A DNA stretch of 64,000 nt from Xanthomarina sp035306605 (GTDB taxonomy: Bacteria; Bacteroidota; Bacteroidia; Flavobacteriales; Flavobacteriaceae): the NCBI GenBank assembly GCA_035306605.1, contig DATGNR010000078.1. One strand, given 5' to 3'. Shown here piece by piece: positions 41,288-49,529 of the stretch. Within the stretch, counting starts at the first letter, position 1; every line of letters begins with the position of its first letter. The notes beneath the pieces were generated by a model. The model worked only from the letters and a program-made list of their open reading frames with translations, searched no databases and had not been told where the DNA came from. A program made the translations under genes and the position numbers.

Positions 41288-42655
41288 TCACTCCCAAACC
41301 TTAACCTTCAACACAGGACTAAATCCTAGCTCTTTAGAGAGCGTTTCTTGCATAAATTGATGCAGTAACTCAATATTATCTTTTGTCGTTATCAAACAGT
41401 CGTGAAGGGTGAATAACGGCTTCTTACCATTATATTTTTTATTGAATTGTCTCGCCACGATATTTAACATAAAATAACTCTCTACTTGAAACGTCAAATA
41501 AGCGAAATACTTATGGTTAATTTTTTTAAACAACTTCATCCATCTTAAGAGACTTGGATAATGCATATTAAATTCTGCTTCTTCATTTAGAAATTGTGCA
41601 TTGGGTGCATTGAACATAGATAAGAAATTCCGTTTAACTACTGCCCTCAAATCTTCCATATCCCCATCGAACGGTCTATTAAAAATGCGCTGTACATTTT
41701 GTAAATAATACGCATCAGGTTTGAGGCGTTTATCAAAGTGATGGATGGTATGCATGCCCTCAATAAATGACTCATAAAACTGTCCTGAAACGACTTTTTC
41801 TCTGAAAAGCGCAATCTCTTTATCCATAAGGGTTTCAAGAGTTTTTGTAAACATATAATGACGATAGTATATCTTACTGTTATTAATTACATTATTAAGA
41901 TGAATAGTATGAGTATTCATATTACTTAATATATAAGTTAACATAGTTGGTATAGATGCCGACAAATCACATTCTGCAAGTATTTTACCATCATATCTTA
42001 AAAAAGGCCGTAATTCTTTTGAAAGACTTGTTAATTGATGGTGCAACCTCCCATCCGTACGGTCTGTATATTTTATTGAAAATTCGCCATTGCCTATTTC
42101 AGTTATGCGAACGGCATTTATCAAATGTATTCTATAATCCATTTTTTTTCTAAACAGCTCTTTATTTTTTTGGCTCGCTTGTTCTGCATTTACGGTTAAC
42201 TTCTCATTAAAATACTTTCCCAAAAAATGATACTGTTTTTTAAATGGGTTATTAGCCTTCAGCCCGATTTTAGGTTTTAAAAATTTGAGCATTTTTTTAT
42301 CGGTTATGTTTACCAATTCTACTTCTTCACCAAAAAAATAGGGTGCTAACCGATACGCATAACAACTGCCCTGTTTATAGTCGCTCCTGAAAAGCACGTT
42401 GCCAATAACAGGGAAATTCTCGCATAGATACCTTAAATGGTCTCGATAATAATACGGATGCCTATTTGTTATACTTGAACACATCGGAATCCAAATATCA
42501 GTCTCTTCATTTTCTAACCTGTAGGCGGTTTGTTTTATGATTTCACTAACCAACCATAAACCATAATCTATATTAAAATTAAAGTCAGGCGGGTATTTTT
42601 TTATACGCTCTTCTAGGTTTAAAATGCTAGGTTTTATGATGCTATATGATGTCAT
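41288..42655 (-). CDS. Palm-domain polymerase-like protein (family-A DNA polymerase / T7-RNAP type motifs)
   Basis: 455 residues, not a recognised annotated family. In correct order it shows: DGRLHHQLTSLSKELRPFL (201-219), like the TxTGRLSS...LQNIP region of family A polymerases; AECDLSASIPTMLTYIL (227-243) with Asp230, like motif A; RAVVKRNFLSMFNA (337-350) with Lys341, like motif B; and PLFTLHDCLIT (413-423) with His418-Asp419, like motif C. The region before 200 has no 3'-5' exonuclease motif that I can see. A template-dependent polymerase acting in replication or transcription of the element is the best guess. The protein is the third gene of a leftward run beginning with an excisionase-like HTH gene. 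Confidence is limited because matches are by eye. Confidence 0.45.
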   Translation of the reverse strand: MTSYSIIKPSILNLEERIKKYPPDFNFNIDYGLWLVSEIIKQTAYRLENEETDIWIPMCSSITNRHPYYYRDHLRYLCENFPVIGNVLFRSDYKQGSCYAYRLAPYFFGEEVELVNITDKKMLKFLKPKIGLKANNPFKKQYHFLGKYFNEKLTVNAEQASQKNKELFRKKMDYRIHLINAVRITEIGNGEFSIKYTDRTDGRLHHQLTSLSKELRPFLRYDGKILAECDLSASIPTMLTYILSNMNTHTIHLNNVINNSKIYYRHYMFTKTLETLMDKEIALFREKVVSGQFYESFIEGMHTIHHFDKRLKPDAYYLQNVQRIFNRPFDGDMEDLRAVVKRNFLSMFNAPNAQFLNEEAEFNMHYPSLLRWMKLFKKINHKYFAYLTFQVESYFMLNIVARQFNKKYNGKKPLFTLHDCLITTKDNIELLHQFMQETLSKELGFSPVLKVKVWE

Positions 42656-42748
42656 TTTTTACTTGAGTTTAGACAATACCAAGCCTAGCGATGCATGACA
42701 CATCGCTCTGCGGTACTGTGATTAAAAAATTAATTAGGAAATGCTACG

Positions 42749-43120
42749 CTAGGCTGAAATATGGCAACAGGAAGTAAGTTCTTCAAATTCTGCCGTTAGC
42801 TTTAGAAAGTCATTTTTTTCAGGTATTGGCACGATATAACGCTCTCGTTTATCTTTCCAATCTTTGGCAAGCCTAAAAGTATTTGCATTTAAAGCATCCT
42901 GAATAAAATTATACTTTTTAAAAAAGTGTAGATACCTTTTATAGTCTTCTAAAGCATAAGTAAAATAAGGTCTTTCAATTATACCTTCTTGCTCAATATT
43001 CAAAAGAATTTGAAAATAAAGAATCGCTTTTGCCTTGTTTAAATTTGCCCGTTCAAGTTGTTTCTCTAGGTAGCTAAAACTCTTTAATACTTTGCTATAG
43101 GTGTTTATCTCTATACTCAT
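42749..43120 (-). CDS. Small hypothetical protein between the HTH and polymerase-like genes
   Basis: 123 residues, all helical by composition: VLKSFSYLEKQLERANLNKAKAILYFQILLNIEQEGI at 9-45 and FTYALEDYKRYLHFFKKYNFIQDALN at 53-78. It ends EELTSCCHISA. No family recognised. Its start codon overlaps the HTH gene's stop by one base, and the polymerase-like gene starts about 93 bases beyond its end, so it belongs to the same core module. A partner of the polymerase or of replication initiation is possible. Confidence 0.5.
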   Translation of the reverse strand: MSIEINTYSKVLKSFSYLEKQLERANLNKAKAILYFQILLNIEQEGIIERPYFTYALEDYKRYLHFFKKYNFIQDALNANTFRLAKDWKDKRERYIVPIPEKNDFLKLTAEFEELTSCCHISA

Positions 43121-43401
43121 TATGCTGCATCGTTTAAAAGGTTCAACAACTCGCTCTTTGAGTAATACACCCTGCCCTGGAGGTATCTCGGTTTAATCAA
43201 TTTCTTTTTCCCATAGCTCCACAGGCTCGTATAGGAAATGTTTAAAAATTCCTTTGCCTCTTCTCTGGTCAGCAAATCTTTGTCTTCAGCTTTAGATGCT
43301 GAAAACAACTCTTTTACTTTACTGAGTTCTGAAGCGACTGCTTCTCTGATAAGTTCTTGTAGGTCTTCTATATTTAAACCTATTAAATTAAATTCTTTCA
43401 T
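43120..43401 (-). CDS. Excisionase-type helix-turn-helix protein
   Basis: 93 residues. The C-terminal half LLTREEAKEFLNISYTSLWSYGKKKLIKPRYLQGRVYYSKSELLNLL is a winged helix-turn-helix of the MerR/excisionase (HTH_17) group, with the helix starting near residue 44. The N-terminal part (VASELSKVKELFSASKAED) is helical and may mediate dimerisation. In Bacteroidetes mobile elements such proteins control excision or replication gene expression. First gene of the three-gene core module on the minus strand. Confidence 0.8.
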   Translation of the reverse strand: MKEFNLIGLNIEDLQELIREAVASELSKVKELFSASKAEDKDLLTREEAKEFLNISYTSLWSYGKKKLIKPRYLQGRVYYSKSELLNLLNDAA

Positions 43402-43448
43402 CTGTTTTTATTTAATGTTATTGGAACTATTTCCATTACAAACAGACA

Positions 43449-43477
43449 AAAGGGGGAAGAAGGGAAAAAAGGGGGAG
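43449..43477 (+). other. G-run tract upstream of the HTH gene
   Basis: AT-rich surroundings hold three G runs (43452-43456, 43462-43464, 43471-43475) separated by A-rich spacers. The word AAAGGGGGA appears twice. It is upstream of the HTH/polymerase module and downstream of orf430. It could be an operator, a replication-origin-type repeat or a single-stranded structure; nothing decides it. Confidence 0.3.
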
Positions 43478-43517
43478 TAAATAATTTTACAAGTTCAGTA
43501 ATAACAAGGGCACAAGG

Positions 43518-44810
43518 CTAAAAAATATTTTGTTCAGGAATTGATTTTAATTTTCCCCCTTCAATTTTAAGCTCATCTATAATTTTTTTAATAGTATCTT
43601 CAACTGACCTAAAAGGGTAATCTCTATGCTCATAATTAGCTTCTATATTTAAATAATACCTTCTAAAATATTTACCTTGATTAGAAATTAAGGTTTGACA
43701 TTCCAAAACTTTATCAAAATCATTAGACGATTTAAGGTTGTTGTTATCTAATTCATAAAAATCAAATATGTAGAAAAGGAATAAAAAATGAAAAACGATA
43801 ATTGGGCTTGAAGTATCAATATACCTTAACCCCAAATCGGTATATTTTCCTGAAAAAAATGTATTTATAATTGTATCTATTTCATTTTCAGAAAACCCTT
43901 TTTCTTCTAAAAATATAAAAAGTTTAGTGTTTTTATTTTTAAAGATGTTAAGTTCCTCATGTAATTCGTTTAACTCATTATTTAGAATGTTATCATTTTC
44001 AATTACTTTACCGTTAAGTTTAAAATTAAAGTATTCATAATTTAAATAGACATAGGAATCTTTAACATTAGGAGTTTTTAAATCATAATTTATAGACTTC
44101 CCTTTAAGTAGAAGTAAATAACCAACTAATGTTTTTCTATGGTCAATAAATATCCCTTCATTATCTGAAAATCCCCTTAACATAAACATCCCCCTATCAA
44201 CTACTTCAAAAAGATGCTCTTTATATTTTTTAGACTTATACTCTATATACTCTTTTGACAAGTCATAATGCAACAGCTTTTTTAATTCGTAAATCCTATC
44301 TATTTTAGAAACTTCTTTGTCAAAAACCTGAAAAGATTTTCGAGAAACAAAATAAATCTCTTGCAGCAAATATGAGATTAAAACCTCTTGATTGATTTCG
44401 TAAAAAGACCTGTACGTTTTAAAATCTCTATTCAAATCTTCAACTGAATAATTTACAAGGTTGAAATCGTGATATTTTTCATCGATTATATAATTTTCAT
44501 CAATATAAGAAGCTAATATTTTCTGTTCTTCACTTGGTAACAAATCTGTTAACGAATCCAATTCTAACAGTTGATTATCTTTATTATTGAATATCTTTTC
44601 AACTTTTATTGTCTCTTTTAAATAATCTAAATAGGAATCAATAACAACAGATTCCTTTGACTCATTTTTATCTTTTTTAAAAATAGATGGGCGATTTTGA
44701 TAGAAAAACAAAGTAGGTTTACCATTTAGGCCTCCTACCCATAATAAAATAAACGAAATAAAATCAAGAATTCTTTCGTTATTAGTGAATATAGGTTGTT
44801 GTTTATTCAT
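43518..44810 (-). CDS. Unrecognised 430-residue protein at the end of the type I restriction operon
   Basis: No signal peptide; the C-terminal third has a hydrophobic segment PIIVFHFLFLFYIFDFYEL (about 338-356) that could be membrane-associated or buried. Otherwise it is charged and helical, with RSFYEINQEVLISYLLQEIYFVSRKSF near 135-160. No ATPase, nuclease or methylase motif visible. It starts eight bases after the hsdR stop, in the same direction, and looks to be the last gene of the restriction operon. I do not recognise a family; a specificity or self-protection helper is only a guess. Two short direct gaps to the HTH module follow. Confidence 0.6.
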   Translation of the reverse strand: MNKQQPIFTNNERILDFISFILLWVGGLNGKPTLFFYQNRPSIFKKDKNESKESVVIDSYLDYLKETIKVEKIFNNKDNQLLELDSLTDLLPSEEQKILASYIDENYIIDEKYHDFNLVNYSVEDLNRDFKTYRSFYEINQEVLISYLLQEIYFVSRKSFQVFDKEVSKIDRIYELKKLLHYDLSKEYIEYKSKKYKEHLFEVVDRGMFMLRGFSDNEGIFIDHRKTLVGYLLLLKGKSINYDLKTPNVKDSYVYLNYEYFNFKLNGKVIENDNILNNELNELHEELNIFKNKNTKLFIFLEEKGFSENEIDTIINTFFSGKYTDLGLRYIDTSSPIIVFHFLFLFYIFDFYELDNNNLKSSNDFDKVLECQTLISNQGKYFRRYYLNIEANYEHRDYPFRSVEDTIKKIIDELKIEGGKLKSIPEQNIF

Positions 44811-44818
44811 TTAAAAAA

Positions 44819-47800
44819 TTAAACCGCTTCCCTCCCATAATCTCGATATTGAGATTCAAAGAAATTATACAATACTTCTGTTTTTACTGCAATATCGCCA
44901 TCTTCATAGGTTGGATAGGGTAATTTGCTGTATAAAAAATCATTAATCACGCGTCTAACGGCTGCTTTGGTTTGACTTTTCTCTGCCCAATCCACTACTT
45001 TAAACTCGTTTTCCTGAAGCTTTTTTAATAGGTTTTTAGCTGCTTCTTTTACTTCTGCTTTTTCCTTATCGGTTATTTTTTTGCCTTTATTAAGCATATC
45101 AAAAACGGCCAATTCTTCTTCGGATAAATTTTCCTTAGTAGAACGCTTTTCCTCTTCGTTTAAATCGCCAAACAAATCTACAAGCGCGTCAAATATTTCT
45201 TTAATGGATTTGTACTCCTTTCCTAAATTATAATCTTCAATAATTTGCTCGTATCGCTCATAAAAATCTACCCTTAATGGATTATCTTTTATAAGTTTAT
45301 CCAATTTTTTCTTAACGCGCTCTTCAAGCGATTTAACCGCAATATTCTTATTGTCTTTTAGCTGTTCGAACTCGGCTTTAATTTTATCAAAATCAAGCTT
45401 GCTTAAATCAACTTGCTTTCCGTAATCCTCAACCTTATCAAGTGCGGTATTATAGGTTTCAATAGATTCATTAACCACGTCCTGAACCTGTTTTACCAAA
45501 TTGGTTATATCTGCGCCTTCTACTTTCTCCTGAATCAAATTATACAGTCCATTAATGGCATCGCGTTGTTCCTTATAATCATAAATAGCCTTGTTAGGCA
45601 TTACGGCCTTATACTTTTTAAAAACCTCTCTGGCCAATACATTAAACTTGTTCCTTGTATCTTGGGTTTTGCAAATGGCATTATAACCATCGCTCAAATA
45701 TTTAATCCTGTAAGCAGAATCTTCTGCATTTACCACCAAATCTAAATCGAACTCGCAATCGTGCTTTAAAAATGAAATGGTTGCTGTTATGGTTTCTTCT
45801 AAATCCTCTACCAATTCTTCTAAAGGCCTAACAGGTGGTTCATCTACAGTTGTGTCGCCTTCAACTTTTCCTGAAGTTCCACCGCCATAAACGGCCAAGG
45901 CATCCAATAGGGCTTTATAGGTTTCAATATAATCCACTATTAAACCATTGTTTTTGCCCTCGTGTACGCGATTGGCTCTTGCAATGGCTTGCATTAAGGT
46001 ATGCGATTTTAAAGGCTTATCAATGTAAAGTGTAGATAAACTTTTGACATCAAATCCAGTTATCCACATCGCACAAACAATGGCCAATCTAAACGGGTTA
46101 TCTTCATCTTTAAACTCGCTTTCTAAATCGCGCGAATTCATTTTTTCTCGGTGTGGCTCTATATCCAAGCCCCAATCCCTAAACTTCTTAATCTCGTTTT
46201 GCTCTGAACTGACAACAACTGAAATTTCTGTTTCTTTTACCCATTTAAGATTTCTATGGGCTATTAATTCTTCTTGCTCGTCGGTAATAGTTTTTAGCTC
46301 CTTTTCAAGCTTTACCACATACTTTTGCCATTCTTCTGTAATGAAATCATACATTTTAACAGCCGTTACTTTATCTAAAGCGATATACAAGGCTTTACCT
46401 CTGTAACCTCTCGTGTTAAAATGTTCTACTACATCTTTTGCAATCTTCTTCAATCGCTTGTTGGCCGTAAGTACAGGATACTCTCTAGAAAACAGTTTTT
46501 TTAGCTTCTCTTCTTCATTATCATCTAAATCAAACTCGTTGATTTTATCTTTTATTTGTTGGTCTATTTCAGGGTTATCCAACTTTAATTTTTCGCCTCG
46601 GTTCTCATAATACAAGGGTACGGTTGCCCCATCTTCAATAGAGCGTTTAAAGTCGTATTTAGACACATAGTCTCCAAAAATACGCTTGGTTAACTCATCA
46701 TCTTTAAACAATGGCGTTCCCGTAAATCCCATAAATGAGGCATTGGGTAAGGCTTTACGCATATTCATTGCCAAACTTCCGCCTTGTGTACGGTGGGCTT
46801 CGTCTGAAATAACAATGATGTCATCTCGTTGGCTCAATTCTTCTTCAAAATTGAATTTATGAATGAGCGAAAAAATATACTTATTATCCGTCTGTAATAA
46901 TTCTTTTAAATGCGCTGCTGAAGTGGCTTTTGCTTTTTTGTTGGTGGCTGCACCTACACCCTCATACGTGCCATAAATTTGGTCGTCTAACTCCTTTCTA
47001 TCGGTTATTAAAACAAAGGTGTAATTACTGCTTATTTGGCGCGCAATTTTTTGAGTAAGGAATACCATTGAATAGGATTTTCCTGAACCCTGTGTATGCC
47101 AAAATACGCCTAAACGCTGTGCTTCTTCTTTAGATATGTTGTTGTTTTGGTATTGAGTTTTAAGCGTTTTAAAATGGTCAATAGCTTTATTTACGCCTAA
47201 AAACTGATGGTTTCTTGCTACCAACTTAACCACTTTACCCAAAGAATCATCATAAGCAATAAAATTCTCAAAGAGGTCTAAAAGGTTGGTTTTATCGCAC
47301 GTACCTTTAATAACCGTTTCTAAACTGATGATGCCCTCTTCTTCCTCTTTAATACGTTTCCATTCGTGGTAATGCTCAAATTTAGAGGTTAGCGAACCGA
47401 CTTTACTTTCTATACCATTGCTTAAAATAATAAAGGCGTTGGTGTGCCATAATTTTGGAATGACATCTTTATAATCGGATAGGTTTTTTTCGTAAGCCGA
47501 TTTTATTTTAATGTGATGCGCTTTAAGCTCAATAAACACCAAAGGAATACCATTAACAAACCCTACCACATCGGTTCTGCGTTTTCTACCTGAAACCCCT
47601 TTTACCCACAATTGCTGAACGGCTAAAAAATGGTTGTCTTCAGGTTGCTGAAAATTAAAAACCTGTAGCTTCTTATCTTTTACGAGTTCGCCTTTTTGGT
47701 TTTTATAGGTAACGGGAATCCCTTTTTTTAAGAGTGCATATTTTTCTTTATTAACATCGGCTAGGGTTTTGCTTGCTTCTGCTTTGGTGATTTGCTCGTA

Positions 47801-48022
47801 AGCTTGTGTATAGGCAACTTCAGGAAGATTAGGGTTTAGCTTTTTAATCGCAGCCAAAAAATGATGTTTTAAAATAACCTGCTCTTGGTTATCCCTACCT
47901 ATAGTGCCATTTGCACCAAAGGTTTCGTTATGGTGTACATTGGCCGTTTGCCACTCTAACTCTTTAAAAAAGTTGATGGTGGTTTTTTCTATTAGGTTAT
48001 CTTCTGAATAATCGTTGCCCAT
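44819..48022 (-). CDS. hsdR: Type I restriction endonuclease subunit R
   Basis: 1067 residues. An N-terminal endonuclease domain holds DVVGFVNGIPLVFIELKAHH, giving Asp151 and Glu165-x-Lys167 of the PD-ExK site. The SF2 motor follows: Walker A QGSGKS (Lys315), DEAH at 407-410, motif III FTGTP and motif VI around QAIARANR. A helical C-terminal region (about 780-1067), acidic and coiled-coil-like, matches the part that binds the methylase core. It cleaves unmodified DNA after ATP-driven translocation. Between hsdS and this gene lies an extra 79-residue gene. Appears intact. Confidence 0.95.
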   Translation of the reverse strand: MGNDYSEDNLIEKTTINFFKELEWQTANVHHNETFGANGTIGRDNQEQVILKHHFLAAIKKLNPNLPEVAYTQAYEQITKAEASKTLADVNKEKYALLKKGIPVTYKNQKGELVKDKKLQVFNFQQPEDNHFLAVQQLWVKGVSGRKRRTDVVGFVNGIPLVFIELKAHHIKIKSAYEKNLSDYKDVIPKLWHTNAFIILSNGIESKVGSLTSKFEHYHEWKRIKEEEEGIISLETVIKGTCDKTNLLDLFENFIAYDDSLGKVVKLVARNHQFLGVNKAIDHFKTLKTQYQNNNISKEEAQRLGVFWHTQGSGKSYSMVFLTQKIARQISSNYTFVLITDRKELDDQIYGTYEGVGAATNKKAKATSAAHLKELLQTDNKYIFSLIHKFNFEEELSQRDDIIVISDEAHRTQGGSLAMNMRKALPNASFMGFTGTPLFKDDELTKRIFGDYVSKYDFKRSIEDGATVPLYYENRGEKLKLDNPEIDQQIKDKINEFDLDDNEEEKLKKLFSREYPVLTANKRLKKIAKDVVEHFNTRGYRGKALYIALDKVTAVKMYDFITEEWQKYVVKLEKELKTITDEQEELIAHRNLKWVKETEISVVVSSEQNEIKKFRDWGLDIEPHREKMNSRDLESEFKDEDNPFRLAIVCAMWITGFDVKSLSTLYIDKPLKSHTLMQAIARANRVHEGKNNGLIVDYIETYKALLDALAVYGGGTSGKVEGDTTVDEPPVRPLEELVEDLEETITATISFLKHDCEFDLDLVVNAEDSAYRIKYLSDGYNAICKTQDTRNKFNVLAREVFKKYKAVMPNKAIYDYKEQRDAINGLYNLIQEKVEGADITNLVKQVQDVVNESIETYNTALDKVEDYGKQVDLSKLDFDKIKAEFEQLKDNKNIAVKSLEERVKKKLDKLIKDNPLRVDFYERYEQIIEDYNLGKEYKSIKEIFDALVDLFGDLNEEEKRSTKENLSEEELAVFDMLNKGKKITDKEKAEVKEAAKNLLKKLQENEFKVVDWAEKSQTKAAVRRVINDFLYSKLPYPTYEDGDIAVKTEVLYNFFESQYRDYGREAV

Positions 48023-48025
48023 ACT

Positions 48026-48265
48026 TTATAAGTTATTTACACCTCCATTTAAAGAAACAGATTTGACATCTAATAAGTTAATCCCCTCAATATTTTCCTC
48101 ACCACCTATAACTAATATTTGAGAATGATGAACTCCTTCTACGTCATCTGGGGTATATGCGTGCCCCTGATGAAGATGAACTGTTTTAATTGAATTATTA
48201 TTGAAAGTGATTTCAATTATATCATCTGTTTGAAATTCATTGGCGTTAAATTCTGCTGCTGTCAT
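48026..48265 (-). CDS. Small unknown protein inside the type I restriction operon
   Basis: 79 residues, between hsdS (four bases upstream) and hsdR (three bases downstream), so clearly translated with both. Content is acidic: TDDIIEITFNNNSIKTVHLHQGHAYTPDDVEGVHHSQILVIGGEEN. HLHQGH and VHHSQ give several histidines; a metal-binding or small beta-sheet fold is possible. No family recognised. It is not a usual component of hsd operons, which makes it of interest as an accessory or regulatory factor. Confidence 0.65.
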   Translation of the reverse strand: MTAAEFNANEFQTDDIIEITFNNNSIKTVHLHQGHAYTPDDVEGVHHSQILVIGGEENIEGINLLDVKSVSLNGGVNNL

Positions 48266-48269
48266 ATCT

Positions 48270-49529
48270 TTAAACTTCTATGGTTTTATTCATTAAACGA
48301 GGTAACAATAAATCTCTAGCTTCTTTTAAGTTTTGGTTTTGTTTCTCTAGATTTTCTATATTATCAAGAATTCGTTTGGATTTTATTGAAAAAGAATTCA
48401 GTGTAGTGCTATCAGGTATTACAATATTGTAATCAGTTACGTCTTTAGTTTTTAGATTAAGAACTGTTGCCCCGTTGGCTCTTGGCCTACAATATTCTTT
48501 AAAGTTTTCTGAATTTAAAACAGAATAAAAATAAGTTTTATAATTTTTTACGTTTATTTCGAGTTTGGCCACTCGTTGATTTAGAACATATTTTTGATTA
48601 TTGGAAGGAATGAGACCAACATTTCCAATTATTCTACCCTCCCTAGTAACGTCCGACAATACCATTAACAAGTCTCCTTCTTCTAAAAGATACTTGTTTT
48701 TTATTTCTTTATATTTTGGAAGATACCTGACATTTTTGTTTAGTTGTAAACCTCCATTTTCTTTAAAATTCCCCATCCTTATTACCAAATAATAATCTTT
48801 AGAATCTGAAAACTCTTTAGCTTTAAAAGAACATCCGTGTATTAACTTGATAAAATTGGAAATTGGTTTTCTTTCCCACCCATCAGGCAAACCAGTTTCG
48901 GGGTTTATGGGTGTGTTTTCGTAGTTGGGGAATTTAAAATCTACAAACCATTCTTTATACAGGCGTTGTGCTGCTTCTTCTAAAAGTTTTATGCGTTTTA
49001 GGTTGTTTTCTATTAAATCGTCATAGGTACTTAAAATGGATGCTATTTTTTTTTGGGTTGTATTATTAGGGATTTTAAATTCTAAATTTCTAACTGCATC
49101 CTTTGTTATAGATTGGGTAGCTACACCATTTGCAAAAGATTTAATATAAGGTTCATTTGTCTTCATTAAGTAGTACATAAACCTTTGGTTTAATTCCTTA
49201 AATCTAATTAAAAACAAATTCATTGCGAGTGAAACAGGACGATTAAGATTAGGCATAATATAAACCGACCCTGCGTTCGCAATTTTATTCATTATTATAT
49301 CATCAGGATAAACTTTAGATTTAGACAAGAAATTATATTCAGTTTCGTTTAACCATATTAGGTTACTACTAAAATCATTCTGTTCAAAATTTAATGTCCT
49401 AATCATTAAAGCATAATCAGGCTTATATTTCAGTTTAACATTAGCTTTTAATTTTTTATAAGCACCATTAGCGTGATAATCTGTTAGAGTTTCAATATAA
49501 TCTCCTAATTTTATTGTTTCCCAACTCAT
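48270..49529 (-). CDS. hsdS: Type I restriction-modification specificity subunit S
   Basis: 419 residues with the two-half design: target recognition domain 1 in about 1-150, a conserved helix (KKIASILSTYDDLIENNLKRIKLLEEAAQRLYKEWFVDFKFP, about 158-200), TRD2 in about 210-370, and a second conserved helix (FSIKSKRILDNIENLEKQNQNLKEARDLLLPRLM). It decides the DNA target of the HsdM/HsdR complex; the bipartite target cannot be read from sequence. Its start overlaps the hsdM stop by four bases. No split or truncation, so a single target is expected. Confidence 0.93.
   Translation of the reverse strand: MSWETIKLGDYIETLTDYHANGAYKKLKANVKLKYKPDYALMIRTLNFEQNDFSSNLIWLNETEYNFLSKSKVYPDDIIMNKIANAGSVYIMPNLNRPVSLAMNLFLIRFKELNQRFMYYLMKTNEPYIKSFANGVATQSITKDAVRNLEFKIPNNTTQKKIASILSTYDDLIENNLKRIKLLEEAAQRLYKEWFVDFKFPNYENTPINPETGLPDGWERKPISNFIKLIHGCSFKAKEFSDSKDYYLVIRMGNFKENGGLQLNKNVRYLPKYKEIKNKYLLEEGDLLMVLSDVTREGRIIGNVGLIPSNNQKYVLNQRVAKLEINVKNYKTYFYSVLNSENFKEYCRPRANGATVLNLKTKDVTDYNIVIPDSTTLNSFSIKSKRILDNIENLEKQNQNLKEARDLLLPRLMNKTIEV

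Noticed and set aside
46044..46406. Open frame antisense to hsdR (and others at 45413-45745, 45835-46035)
   Set aside because: Codon pattern and composition are those of a reverse-strand shadow of the hsdR gene, with no start signal or family match.
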